6,075 nt of DNA from Gallionella sp. (GCA_030690245.1 JAUYGW010000032.1:1-6075); one strand, 5' to 3'; positions 1-6,002 are shown, counted from the stretch's first letter. The notes: generated by a model not told the origin, from the letters alone. A program made the numbers and translations.

Positions 1-1000
1 GTCCGATGCGGTGCACATAATCTTCGGCAAACTTGGGCAGGTCGAAGTTGATCACATGCGAGATGCCGCGCACGTCGAGGCCACGCGCAGCCACATCGGT
101 GGCGACCAGGATGCGCACGTTGCCGTTGCGCATGTTGAGCAGGGTGCGGTTGCGTTCGCGCTGGCTCATGTCGCCGTGCAATGCCGCAACCGAATGGCCT
201 TGTGCGGAGAGTTGGTCTGCGAGGCCGTCGGCGTCGCGCTTGGTAGCGGTGAACACCAGCGCCTGATTCACGCCGACATCGGTCAGCAGGTGGTTGAGCA
301 TCTTGTTTTTGTGCGCCACGTCATCGGCGAACATCATGCGCTGCTCGATATTTTCGTGCTTGTCCTTGGCGGCCGAAACATTGATACGCTTCGGCTCCTT
401 GAGCAGGCGCGAGGCCAGATTGCCGACCACGCCTTCCAGCGTCGCGGAAAACAGCAGGGTCTGGCGTGTCTTGGGCGTAGCTGCGGCAATACGTTCCACA
501 TCGTCGACAAAACCCATGTCCAGCATGCGATCCGCTTCGTCCAGAATCAACACTTCCAGGCGCGAGAAGTCGATGCGGCCGCGTTCCAGATGGTCGATCA
601 GGCGGCCCGGTGTGGCGACCAGAATATCCACATGGCTGGACAACAGGCGGTTCTGCACCGGGTAAGGCATACCACCCAGGATGCTGATGATCTTGAAGCG
701 CATGTTCTTGCCGTACTTGGTTGCGGCATCGCAGACTTGTTGCGCCAGTTCGCGGGTCGGGGTCAGAACCAGCACGCGCGGGCCTTTGCCGGGCATCGCG
801 GAAGGCGTGGCCAGACGGTTCAGCGCGGGCAGGATGAACGCGGCGGTTTTGCCGCTGCCGGTTTGCGCCGAAGCCATCAGATCATGGCCGGCGATGATTT
901 CGGGAATGGCCTGCGCCTGGATGGGCGTGGGTTCGGTATAACCGGTCTCGGCAATTGCCTTGAGAATAGAGGCGTTTAACTTTAAGTTTTCAAATGACAT
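1..1000 (-). CDS. DEAD-box ATP-dependent RNA helicase, RhlE/SrmB-like (3' end beyond window)
   Basis: The minus strand from ATG at 1000-998 reads 333 codons and is still open at the left edge. The product begins MSFENLKLNASILKAIAETG and shows the helicase motifs in order: Q motif GYTEPTPIQ (20-28), Walker A AQTGSGKT (45-52), PTREL (81-85), GG (109-110), TPGR (130-133), DEAD (154-157), SAT (185-187), LVFTATK (248-254), ATDVAARGLD (300-309) and HRIG (330-333), where the window ends inside motif VI. Both RecA-like domains are therefore essentially present; only the variable C-terminal tail is missing. The family unwinds short RNA duplexes using ATP in the cytoplasm, mostly in ribosome assembly and RNA decay, often in the cold. 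The N-terminus resembles RhlE, while LLFSATLEG and the ADD..HK stretch (225-231) resemble SrmB, so I give no symbol. An AGGAAG Shine-Dalgarno sequence at 1005-1010 supports the start. Confidence 0.97.
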   Translation of the reverse strand, partial: MSFENLKLNASILKAIAETGYTEPTPIQAQAIPEIIAGHDLMASAQTGSGKTAAFILPALNRLATPSAMPGKGPRVLVLTPTRELAQQVCDAATKYGKNMRFKIISILGGMPYPVQNRLLSSHVDILVATPGRLIDHLERGRIDFSRLEVLILDEADRMLDMGFVDDVERIAAATPKTRQTLLFSATLEGVVGNLASRLLKEPKRINVSAAKDKHENIEQRMMFADDVAHKNKMLNHLLTDVGVNQALVFTATKRDADGLADQLSAQGHSVAALHGDMSQRERNRTLLNMRNGNVRILVATDVAARGLDVRGISHVINFDLPKFAEDYVHRIG

Positions 1001-1004
1001 GGTG

Positions 1005-1010
1005 CTTCCT
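1005..1010 (-). promoter_or_regulatory. Shine-Dalgarno sequence of the helicase gene
   Basis: On the minus strand the bases before the helicase ATG read AGGAAG-CACC-ATG, preceded by a run of A. The purine core is a good match to the 16S rRNA tail at normal spacing, and it fixes the start at 1000. Confidence 0.85.
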
Positions 1011-1037
1011 TTTTTAGAATCAAAGGGAATCCGTTTC

Positions 1038-1064
1038 GTCATGCCGAATTCAATCCGGAATGAC
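1038..1064 (-). repeat. 27-nt imperfect palindrome in the helicase leader
   Basis: The segment is centred on base 1051. On the minus strand the arms are GTCAT, mismatch, CCG, a G·U wobble and ATT, mirrored by AAT, CGG and ATGAC. The sense RNA could form about 10 pairs around a 5-nt loop. No U-run follows, so it is not an obvious terminator. The GTCATTCCGG arm resembles small palindromic repeats common in proteobacterial spacers, so it may be a decayed repeat rather than a dedicated regulator. Confidence 0.55.
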
Positions 1065-1088
1065 AAATTTTTAAGTTCCCTAAGGTAA

Positions 1089-1138
1089 GCGCAGGCAGTT
1101 ATAACCACCCATTGAATGGGCAGAGGATAGTCCGGCGC
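1089..1138 (-). other. Predicted stem-loop in the helicase leader
   Basis: In minus-strand RNA, GCGC-c-GG at the 5' side can pair with CC-u-GCGC at the 3' side across one mismatch. Inside, UAUCC can partly pair with GGUUA, and the tip is a CCCAU-uca-AUGGG hairpin (1108-1120). The folding was done by eye, and competing structures are possible. Confidence 0.4.
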
Positions 1139-1242
1139 ATAAAACATCGTCGCTAACCGGAAAACCCAGAAACTGCTTTGAGTTTTTTAGACAGACGCGA
1201 TTTGCATACGCGCGAGAGATAGGTCAGAAAACGATGAACCAA

Positions 1243-1259
1243 TGCCGCAAGGTGCGGCA
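1243..1259. repeat. Perfect 6-bp hairpin TGCCGC-AAGGT-GCGGCA
   Basis: A GC-rich perfect inverted repeat with a 5-nt loop lies just downstream of the predicted helicase transcription start. It would form at the 5' end of that mRNA and could protect it from decay. There is no T-run on either strand, so it is not a classical terminator. Confidence 0.6.
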
Positions 1260-1267
1260 AGGCGCGC

Positions 1268-1296
1268 ATTATACGGATGGGAAAAATAAAAGCCAG
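1268..1296 (-). promoter_or_regulatory. Predicted sigma-70 promoter of the helicase gene
   Basis: The minus strand shows a perfect -10 box TATAAT (plus-strand bases 1268-1273). A weak -35 box CTGGCT (1291-1296, 3 of 6 consensus bases) lies at the ideal 17-bp spacing. Transcription would start near 1261 and run leftward into the helicase leader. A second TATAAC on the minus strand (1099-1104) has no recognisable -35 partner and is less likely. Confidence 0.6.
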
Positions 1297-1332
1297 CGAT
1301 ATTTTTGGCTGGGGAGCGCGCGTATGCATGAC

Positions 1333-1348
1333 CGCAAACGTGTTTGCG
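1333..1348. promoter_or_regulatory. Palindromic operator candidate CGCAAACGTGTTTGCG
   Basis: Two perfect 7-bp arms, CGCAAAC and GTTTGCG, are separated by GT. The site covers roughly -41 to -26 of the predicted rightward start, replacing the -35 box of the extended -10 promoter at 1359-1367. It also lies upstream of the divergent helicase promoter. The arms match the half-site type of LacI/PurR-family regulators (the PurR box has CGCAAACG halves), but the halves here are 2 bp further apart. A dimeric regulator is likely; which one is unknown. Confidence 0.55.
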
Positions 1349-1358
1349 AAGAGGCCAC

Positions 1359-1367
1359 TGTTATAAT
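1359..1367 (+). promoter_or_regulatory. Extended -10 promoter of the PAS-GGDEF gene
   Basis: TGTTATAAT is a perfect TGn extended -10 joined to a consensus TATAAT. The sequence 17 bp upstream (CGTGTT) is a poor -35 box, as expected for extended -10 promoters. Transcription would begin near 1374, leaving a leader of about 87 nt before the ATG at 1461. Confidence 0.65.
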
Positions 1368-1460
1368 CCAGCCAACCTCGACTTCTGGAAGCAGTACATA
1401 CGTTAATGTCAGGTTGATTTCGCATCACTTCGAAGCAGGCGAACCGGTATAACAATAAAA

Positions 1461-3524
1461 ATGGATATCCATAAAATCATCAGGCTGGCGCCAGGAATTG
1501 TCTACCAATTCTGTTTGCGCCCCGATGGCAGTACCTGTGTTCCTTACGCCAGTGAAGCTATCCGCGAGATATACCGGCTTGATCCGGAGGAAATCCGCGA
1601 GGATGCGTCCCATGCATTTATCCATGTCCATCCAGATGATTTGGAGAGCCACCTGGCCTCCATCAAGGAATCGGCGCGAGACTTGTCGCCGTGGCAGCAT
1701 GAGTATCGGCTGAAGTTTGACGATGGTACGGTGCGCTGGCTGTTCGGTAATGCGCTACCGCAGCGTGAAGCAGACGGCACCACACTCTGGCATGGTTTCA
1801 TCACCGACATCACCGAACGCAAGCAGGCCGAGCTGGCACTGGCAGAGAGTGAGAGTCGCATCCGCGAGATATTTGACACTGTCAGCGATGCGATTTTTAT
1901 TCACGATACGGAAACGGGGCGCATCCTCGATGTCAATCGGCGCATGCTCGAGATGTATGGCCTTACCCGCGAACAGGCGCTTGCCTGCGGCCCGGACGAT
2001 CTGAGCGCCGGGGTGCCGCCTTACTCGTCTGCCGAGGCCATCAAAAAAATCCGTCTGGTGCAGAGCGCCGGGCCGCAGACTTTCGAATGGCTGGCACGCG
2101 CACGCGATGGCCGCTTCTTCTGGGTCGAGGTCAGCCTCCGGTTTGCATCAATCGGCGGTGAACAGCGGATTCTGGCCGTGGTGCGCGACATTTCCGAGCG
2201 CAAGCATGTGGATGCGGAGCTGCGCATTGCCGCGATCGCCTTCGAGTCTCAGGATGGCATAGTGGTTACGAATGCCGATAGCGTGATTTTGCGCGTCAAC
2301 CGCGCCTTCACCAGGATTACCGGCTACACGGCAGATGAGGCGGTAGGCCATACGCCGAGTATTCTCAAGTCGGGTCTCCACGACAAGGCTTTTTATGCCG
2401 GGATGTGGGCAAGCATCCGGCTTGCCGGGGCTTGGCATGGCGAGATATGGAACCGGCGCAAGAACGGCGAAATCTATCCGGAGCGGCTCACTATTACCGC
2501 AGTGAAAGGAAATGCCGGAGAAACCACCAACTATGTCGCCACGCTGCGCGATATCACCGAACAGAAGCGGGTGGAGGAAGCGCTGCAGGAGAGCGAAGCG
2601 CTGTTGCAGGCCACCATGAAAATCCTGCCGGTGGGGTTATGGATTATGAACGCGGAAGGAAAAATTGTTTTCGGTAACACTGTGGGGCAGCAAATTTGGG
2701 CTGGGGTACGCTACGTGGGTATAGAGCAATTCGGGGAATACAAGGGCTGGTTGCTGGACAGCGGGAAGCGGATTGAGCCGCATGAATGGGCGGCGGCGCG
2801 CGCCATCGAGAAGGGCGAGATTTCCATTGAAGAGGAAATTGAGATCGAATGCTTCGATGGCACGCACAAGATCATCCTCAACTCATCCTTGCCGCTGCGC
2901 AGGAGCGATGGCAGTATCAGCGGCGCAATTATCGTCAACCAGGACATCACCGAACGCAAGCAGGCGGAAGAGCAGATTCGTTATCTGGCTTTTTACGACA
3001 CTTTGACGCAACTGCCCAACCGCCGCCTGCTCAATGACCGGATCGGGCAAGTAATGGCCGCCAGCAAGCGTAGTGGCCTGTATGGTGCATTGATGTTCCT
3101 CGATCTGGATAACTTCAAACCGCTCAATGATACGCATGGGCATGACGTGGGCGATTTGCTGCTGGTGGAAGTCGCACACCGCATTGCCAGTTGTGTGCGT
3201 GAAGTGGATACCGTCGCGCGTTTCGGCGGAGATGAATTTGTGGTGATGCTCAGCGAGCTGGATGCGGATAAAAACGAATCTGCCGAGCAGGTGGGTGCCG
3301 TGGCGGAAAAAATCCGCGCCACTCTGGCCGAGCCCTATTTGCTGACATTCAAACAAGAAGGGGATGCGGAGATTACCGTCGTGCATCACTGCACGTCGAG
3401 TATCGGCGTGGCATTGTTCATCAACCACGAAGCCGGCCCGGAGGATGTTGTCAAGTGGGCCGACATCGCGATGTATCAGGCGAAAGAGGGCGGGCGCAAC
3501 CGGGTGCATTTCTACGGCTCGTGA
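1461..3524 (+). CDS. Diguanylate cyclase with four PAS domains (PAS-PAS-PAS-PAS-GGDEF)
   Basis: The 687-residue protein should make c-di-GMP from two GTP in the cytoplasm; I see no signal peptide or membrane helix. Four PAS sensor modules lie at about 6-120, 130-249, 255-369 and 376-498. Each ends in a DIxERK-type linker (DITERKQAE, DISERKHVD, DITEQKRVE, DITERKQAE) that leads into a short signalling helix. The GGDEF domain covers about 508-687: entry motif DTLTQLPNRR (513-522), metal-site LDLDNFK (547-553), active loop GGDEF (589-593) and inhibitory-site RxxD (R580-D583) five residues before it. Both key sites are intact, so it should be active and product-inhibited. There is no EAL or HD-GYP domain. 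PAS ligands cannot be read from sequence. The ATG is the only plausible start: an in-frame TAA lies at 1404-1406 with no start codon between. There is no clear Shine-Dalgarno sequence, only an A-rich stretch. Confidence 0.96.
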   Translation: MDIHKIIRLAPGIVYQFCLRPDGSTCVPYASEAIREIYRLDPEEIREDASHAFIHVHPDDLESHLASIKESARDLSPWQHEYRLKFDDGTVRWLFGNALPQREADGTTLWHGFITDITERKQAELALAESESRIREIFDTVSDAIFIHDTETGRILDVNRRMLEMYGLTREQALACGPDDLSAGVPPYSSAEAIKKIRLVQSAGPQTFEWLARARDGRFFWVEVSLRFASIGGEQRILAVVRDISERKHVDAELRIAAIAFESQDGIVVTNADSVILRVNRAFTRITGYTADEAVGHTPSILKSGLHDKAFYAGMWASIRLAGAWHGEIWNRRKNGEIYPERLTITAVKGNAGETTNYVATLRDITEQKRVEEALQESEALLQATMKILPVGLWIMNAEGKIVFGNTVGQQIWAGVRYVGIEQFGEYKGWLLDSGKRIEPHEWAAARAIEKGEISIEEEIEIECFDGTHKIILNSSLPLRRSDGSISGAIIVNQDITERKQAEEQIRYLAFYDTLTQLPNRRLLNDRIGQVMAASKRSGLYGALMFLDLDNFKPLNDTHGHDVGDLLLVEVAHRIASCVREVDTVARFGGDEFVVMLSELDADKNESAEQVGAVAEKIRATLAEPYLLTFKQEGDAEITVVHHCTSSIGVALFINHEAGPEDVVKWADIAMYQAKEGGRNRVHFYGS
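1806..1828 (+). repeat. 23-nt direct repeat, copy 1 (second copy 2943-2965)
   Basis: The bases coding for DITERKQA after the first PAS domain are identical to those at 2943-2965 after the fourth. The copies are 1137 bp apart, exactly 379 codons, so they are in the same frame. The repeat probably reflects duplication or recombination of PAS-linker units. Confidence 0.85.
2943..2965 (+). repeat. 23-nt direct repeat, copy 2
   Basis: This copy is identical to 1806-1828 and encodes the linker between the last PAS domain and the GGDEF domain. Confidence 0.85.
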
Positions 3525-3535
3525 CCTCGGCACCT

Positions 3536-3563
3536 CTTGAAAACTTCCGGGCAATCCCCAGAT
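3536..3563 (+). promoter_or_regulatory. Heat-shock (sigma-32, RpoH) promoter of htpG
   Basis: CTTGAAA (3536-3542) and CCCCAGAT (3556-3563) are separated by 13 bases. The sigma-32 consensus is CTTGAAA and CCCCATnT at about this spacing, so only one conserved base differs. It begins 12 bases after the stop codon of the PAS-GGDEF gene and is the only strong promoter I see before htpG, a classic sigma-32 target. Transcription should start near 3570, giving a leader of nearly 190 nt. Confidence 0.8.
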
Positions 3564-3596
3564 ACGGAAATACACTTATATCCCAAAAACGTAATG

Positions 3597-3718
3597 GCCA
3601 CGGATTAACACGGATATCCACGGATGATTTATCGAGGAATCGGCTAAATGGCTGCCAAGTTGTTAAGAGCCTATTCCTTTGGCGGTTTTATCAGTGTCAA
3701 TCCGTGTTCATCTGTGGC
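3597..3718. repeat. 122-bp fold-back repeat element (CCACGGAT family) in the htpG leader
   Basis: The left arm (3597-3625) and right arm (3690-3718) are inverted copies, matching at 23 of 29 positions plus one G·U pair in RNA. Each arm is built from a roughly 10-bp unit around CACGGAT. A second inverted pair sits inside: 3635-3645 against 3668-3678, 10 of 11 matching, around a 22-nt loop. The whole element could fold into one long interrupted hairpin in RNA or single-stranded DNA. It carries no gene and looks like a small non-autonomous mobile repeat. It lies between the sigma-32 promoter and the htpG start, so it would be transcribed with htpG. Confidence 0.75.
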
Positions 3719-3757
3719 TAATCGCTTTTTCTGGTTTATCAATTAAACGGAGACAAC

Positions 3758-5659
3758 ATGACTGAAAACGCAACCACCAACCGCGAGACTCTGGGCTTCC
3801 AGACCGAGGTGAAACAGCTGCTGCAACTGATGATTCACTCGCTGTATTCCAACCGCGAGATTTTCCTGCGAGAACTGATTTCCAACGCTTCCGATGCGTG
3901 CGACAAGCTGCGCTTCGAGGGGTTGCACAACGCGGCCTTGTTCGAAAACGATTCGGATATGGCTATCCGTATCGGCTACGACAAGGCGGCGCACACGCTG
4001 ACCATTACGGACAACGGCGTCGGCATGAGCCGCGATGAGGTCATCAGCAACCTCGGCACCATCGCCAAGTCGGGCACGCGCGAATTCTTCTCGCGGCTGT
4101 CCGGCGACCAGCAGAAGGATGCAGGTCTGATCGGCCAGTTCGGCGTGGGGTTCTATTCCGCGTTCATTGTCGCGGACAAGGTGACGGTGCTGACGCGCCG
4201 TGCCGGCGAGAATGCGGATCAGGGGGTGCGCTGGGAATCCGACGGCGGCGGCGAGTTCTCCATCGAGATGGTGGAGAAAAAATCGCGCGGCACCGAGATC
4301 ACGCTGCACCTGCGCGATGATCAGGACGACCTGCTGGACGGTTACAAGCTGCGCGACATTATCCGCAAGTATTCCAACCATATCGTCCAGCCCATCCTGA
4401 TGAACAAGGAAGAATGGAAAGACGGCGCACAGCAGATCACCGGTGAGGATGAGACCGTCAATCAGGCGTCGGCATTGTGGGCGCGCAGCAAGAACGAGAT
4501 CACCGACGAGCAGTACCAGGAGTTCTACAAGCATGTCGGGCACGACTTCGAAGACCCGCTGGCGTGGACGCATGTCCGTGTCGAGGGGCGTCAGGAATAT
4601 ACGCAGTTGCTCTACATTCCGGCGCATGCGCCGTTCGACCTGTGGGATCGCCAGTCCCGTCATGGCGTCAAGCTGTATGTGCGGCGCGTGTTCATCATGG
4701 ACGACGCCGAGCAATTGATGCCGCAATATTTGCGCTTCGTGCGCGGGGTGGTTGATTCCAGCGACCTGCCGCTGAACGTGTCGCGCGAGATATTGCAGGA
4801 GTCCAAGGACATCGAGGCGATCCGCAAGGGTTGCACGGGCAAGGTGCTGGGGCTGCTCGCCGAGCTTGCCGAAAATGACCCAGAAAAATACACAACATTT
4901 TGGGGCGAGTTCGGCAAGGCGCTGAAAGAAGGCATCGGTGAGGATTTCGCCAACAAGGACAAGATCGCCGGGCTGCTGCGTTTCGCCTCGACGCATGCCG
5001 ATACGCCGGATGAAACCGTGTCGCTGAAGGATTACATCGCGCGCATGAAGGAAGGCCAGGAGAAAATCTATTACGTCACCGCCGAGACCTTCAACGCGGC
5101 GAAGAACAGCCCGCATCTGGAAGTGTTCCGCAAGAAGGGCATCGAAGTGCTGCTGATGTCCGACCGCGTGGACGAATGGGCATTGAGTCACCTCACCGAG
5201 TTCGACGGCAAGCCGCTGGCTTCGGTGGCGAAGGGGGGCCTCGATCTGGGCAAGCTGGAAGACGAGGCCGAGAAGCAGGCGCAGGAAAAAGAGGCGGGCG
5301 AGTTCAAGGAACTCGCCGATAAAATCAAGGCCAGCCTCGCCGGGCGCGTCAAGGAAGTGCGCGTCACGCACCGCCTGACCGATTCGCCTGCCTGTCTGGT
5401 GACCGAGGAGCACGACCTGAGCGGTAATCTGGCGCGGATGCTCAAGGCAGCCGGCCAGAATGCGCCCGTTTCGCAGCCCACCCTGGAGATCAACCCGCAG
5501 CATCCGGTGGTGTTGCGCCTGAAATCCGAGGAAAAGCGCTTCGACGACTGGGCGGCGGTGCTGTTCGATCAGGCCTTGCTCGCCGAAGGCGGGCAGCTCG
5601 ACGACCCGGCGGCCTTCGTCAAGCGCATCAATCAGTTGATGCTGGAACTGGGCGGCTGA
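3758..5659 (+). CDS. htpG: Molecular chaperone HtpG (bacterial Hsp90)
   Basis: The 633-residue protein is full length for the family (E. coli HtpG has 624). HtpG is a cytosolic homodimeric ATPase that helps remodel and refold client proteins, working with the DnaK system. The N-terminal GHKL ATPase domain (about 10-220) shows [12 protein letters not shown] with catalytic E39 and Mg-binding N43, ITDNGVGM with nucleotide-binding D85, and the lid-proximal [11 protein letters not shown] (126-136). The middle domain carries [13 protein letters not shown] with R343, equivalent to the arginine that contacts the ATP gamma-phosphate. The C-terminal dimerisation domain follows from about 515. There is no signal peptide and no C-terminal MEEVD, as expected for bacteria. 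A GGAG Shine-Dalgarno sequence (3749-3752) lies 5 bases before the ATG. Heat induction is expected from the promoter at 3536-3563. The next gene is 375 bp away behind repeats, so htpG is probably transcribed alone. Confidence 0.99.
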   Translation: MTENATTNRETLGFQTEVKQLLQLMIHSLYSNREIFLRELISNASDACDKLRFEGLHNAALFENDSDMAIRIGYDKAAHTLTITDNGVGMSRDEVISNLGTIAKSGTREFFSRLSGDQQKDAGLIGQFGVGFYSAFIVADKVTVLTRRAGENADQGVRWESDGGGEFSIEMVEKKSRGTEITLHLRDDQDDLLDGYKLRDIIRKYSNHIVQPILMNKEEWKDGAQQITGEDETVNQASALWARSKNEITDEQYQEFYKHVGHDFEDPLAWTHVRVEGRQEYTQLLYIPAHAPFDLWDRQSRHGVKLYVRRVFIMDDAEQLMPQYLRFVRGVVDSSDLPLNVSREILQESKDIEAIRKGCTGKVLGLLAELAENDPEKYTTFWGEFGKALKEGIGEDFANKDKIAGLLRFASTHADTPDETVSLKDYIARMKEGQEKIYYVTAETFNAAKNSPHLEVFRKKGIEVLLMSDRVDEWALSHLTEFDGKPLASVAKGGLDLGKLEDEAEKQAQEKEAGEFKELADKIKASLAGRVKEVRVTHRLTDSPACLVTEEHDLSGNLARMLKAAGQNAPVSQPTLEINPQHPVVLRLKSEEKRFDDWAAVLFDQALLAEGGQLDDPAAFVKRINQLMLELGG

Positions 5660-5669
5660 TCCTTAAAGC

Positions 5670-5790
5670 CTGTTTTTACCACGAAGATCACGAAGAATTT
5701 CCAGGCGCATATTAAAAGCTGCTTGGCCGCAAGATGGCTTTTTATTTCTTCGTGCGCTTCGTGTTCTTCGTGGTGAAGCGCTTTTCCAGG
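5670..5790 (+). repeat. CCACGAAG fold-back repeat, copy A
   Basis: The ends are inverted: 5679-5695 and 5757-5773 match at 16 of 17 positions, both made of a 9-bp unit CACGAAGAN. The right end has one extra unit. Inside, AAAAGC (5714-5719) can pair with GCTTTT (5737-5742). The first 33 bases (5670-5702) are identical to 5856-5888 in copy B, in direct orientation. It begins 10 bases after the htpG stop and would be the end of its transcript. The element is non-coding. Confidence 0.85.
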
Positions 5791-5792
5791 GT

Positions 5793-5851
5793 GTAGCGTG
5801 CGCTGCGCGCACGACAACACAACCAGAAACCGTGCGCGCAGCGCACGCTAC
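5793..5851. repeat. REP pair in inverted orientation (REPIN-like), GTAG type
   Basis: The 21-bp arms at 5793-5813 and 5831-5851 are perfect inverted copies around a 17-nt spacer. Each arm is itself a REP: the tetranucleotide GTAG, then a hairpin CGTGCGC-TGC-GCGCACG with a perfect 7-bp stem. A GTAG or GGAG head before a palindrome is the known signature of REPs mobilised by RAYT (TnpA-REP) transposases. Two REPs in inverted orientation match the REPIN/BIME form. No RAYT gene is in the window. The strong stem-loop may also protect or end the htpG transcript, although no U-run follows. Confidence 0.85.
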
Positions 5852-5855
5852 CGAT

Positions 5856-5966
5856 CTGTTTTTACCACGAAGATCACGAAGAATTTCCGGGCGTGCATTG
5901 AAAGTCGCCCGGCCAAAAAATGGCTTTTATTTCCTCGTAATTCTTCGTGGTGGAACGCTTTTTCAG
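5856..5966 (+). repeat. CCACGAAG fold-back repeat, copy B
   Basis: This is a direct copy of the element at 5670-5790. The first 33 bases are identical, the middle is about three-quarters identical, and the right end TTCTTCGTGG (5941-5950) and the CGCTTTT stretch are shared. It lacks one 9-bp unit present in copy A. Nearly all differences in the middle are transitions. It ends about 30 bases before the typA promoter. Confidence 0.85.
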
Positions 5967-5993
5967 TTTCATGCAGGATACCCGCGTCCCTTG

Positions 5994-6002
5994 TGCTAGA
6001 AT
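5994..6002 (+). promoter_or_regulatory. Extended -10 promoter of typA
   Basis: TGCTAGAAT combines the TGn extension with a -10 box one base from TATAAT. No good -35 box lies 16-18 bp upstream. Transcription would start near 6009, giving a short leader of about 26 nt. The promoter lies just beyond repeat copy B and keeps typA independent of htpG. Confidence 0.6.

Larger units (their letters stand above)
1001..1261 (-). promoter_or_regulatory. Long, probably structured 5' leader of the helicase mRNA
   Basis: If transcription starts about 7 bases beyond the TATAAT at 1268-1273, the helicase mRNA has a leader of roughly 260 nt. I find no convincing gene in it. It holds three foldable segments. 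TGCCGC-AAGGT-GCGGCA at 1243-1259 is a perfect 6-bp stem near the 5' end. The segment 1089-1138 has GCGC ends pairing around an inner CCCAT-TCA-ATGGG hairpin. The segment 1038-1064 is a 27-nt imperfect palindrome. AGGGAA (1024-1029) can also pair with TTCCCT (1076-1081), enclosing the last hairpin. Long leaders are known for some cold-inducible or self-regulated DEAD-box helicase genes. A regulatory role here is inference. Confidence 0.5.
1203..1328. repeat. 12-bp perfect inverted repeat bracketing the helicase promoter
   Basis: TGCATACGCGCG at 1203-1214 is exactly mirrored by CGCGCGTATGCA at 1317-1328, with 102 bases between. The pair encloses the predicted minus-strand promoter and the hairpin at 1243-1259. 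One arm lies in the leader and the other lies upstream of the -35 region. The spacing could suit a DNA loop between two protein sites, or the pair could be the ends of an old insertion. No function is shown. Confidence 0.6.

Noticed and set aside
11..979. A 322-codon plus-strand frame opposite the helicase gene
   Set aside because: The minus-strand reading has every DEAD-box motif in order. The plus-strand product is His/Gln-rich with no family features.
1186..1210. A terminator from the T-run at 1184-1190 on the plus strand
   Set aside because: The only stem before it is a 5-bp AT-rich AAACT/AGTTT pair, too weak for an intrinsic terminator.
1153..1455. Small frames on both strands in the divergent spacer (1153-1455 minus, 1234-1452 plus)
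   Set aside because: They overlap both predicted promoters and the palindromes, have no convincing ribosome site and show no recognisable protein features.
1374..1460. A c-di-GMP riboswitch in the leader of the cyclase gene
   Set aside because: I looked for the GEMM core and its tetraloop-receptor pattern and did not find them.
3597..3718. A CRISPR array, suggested by the spaced CACGGAT units
   Set aside because: The units are only about 10 bp apart, inverted between the ends, and have no unique spacers of CRISPR size.
3743..5503. A 586-codon open frame on the minus strand, antisense to htpG
   Set aside because: It lies opposite a complete, strongly conserved htpG and has the low-complexity, His/Arg/Leu-rich look of an antisense shadow in GC-rich DNA. 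No domain is recognisable.
5703..5750. Intrinsic terminators inside the CCACGAAG copies (short GC stems before TTTTT)
   Set aside because: The stems are 3-5 bp and not conserved between the two copies. Termination there is possible but not supported.
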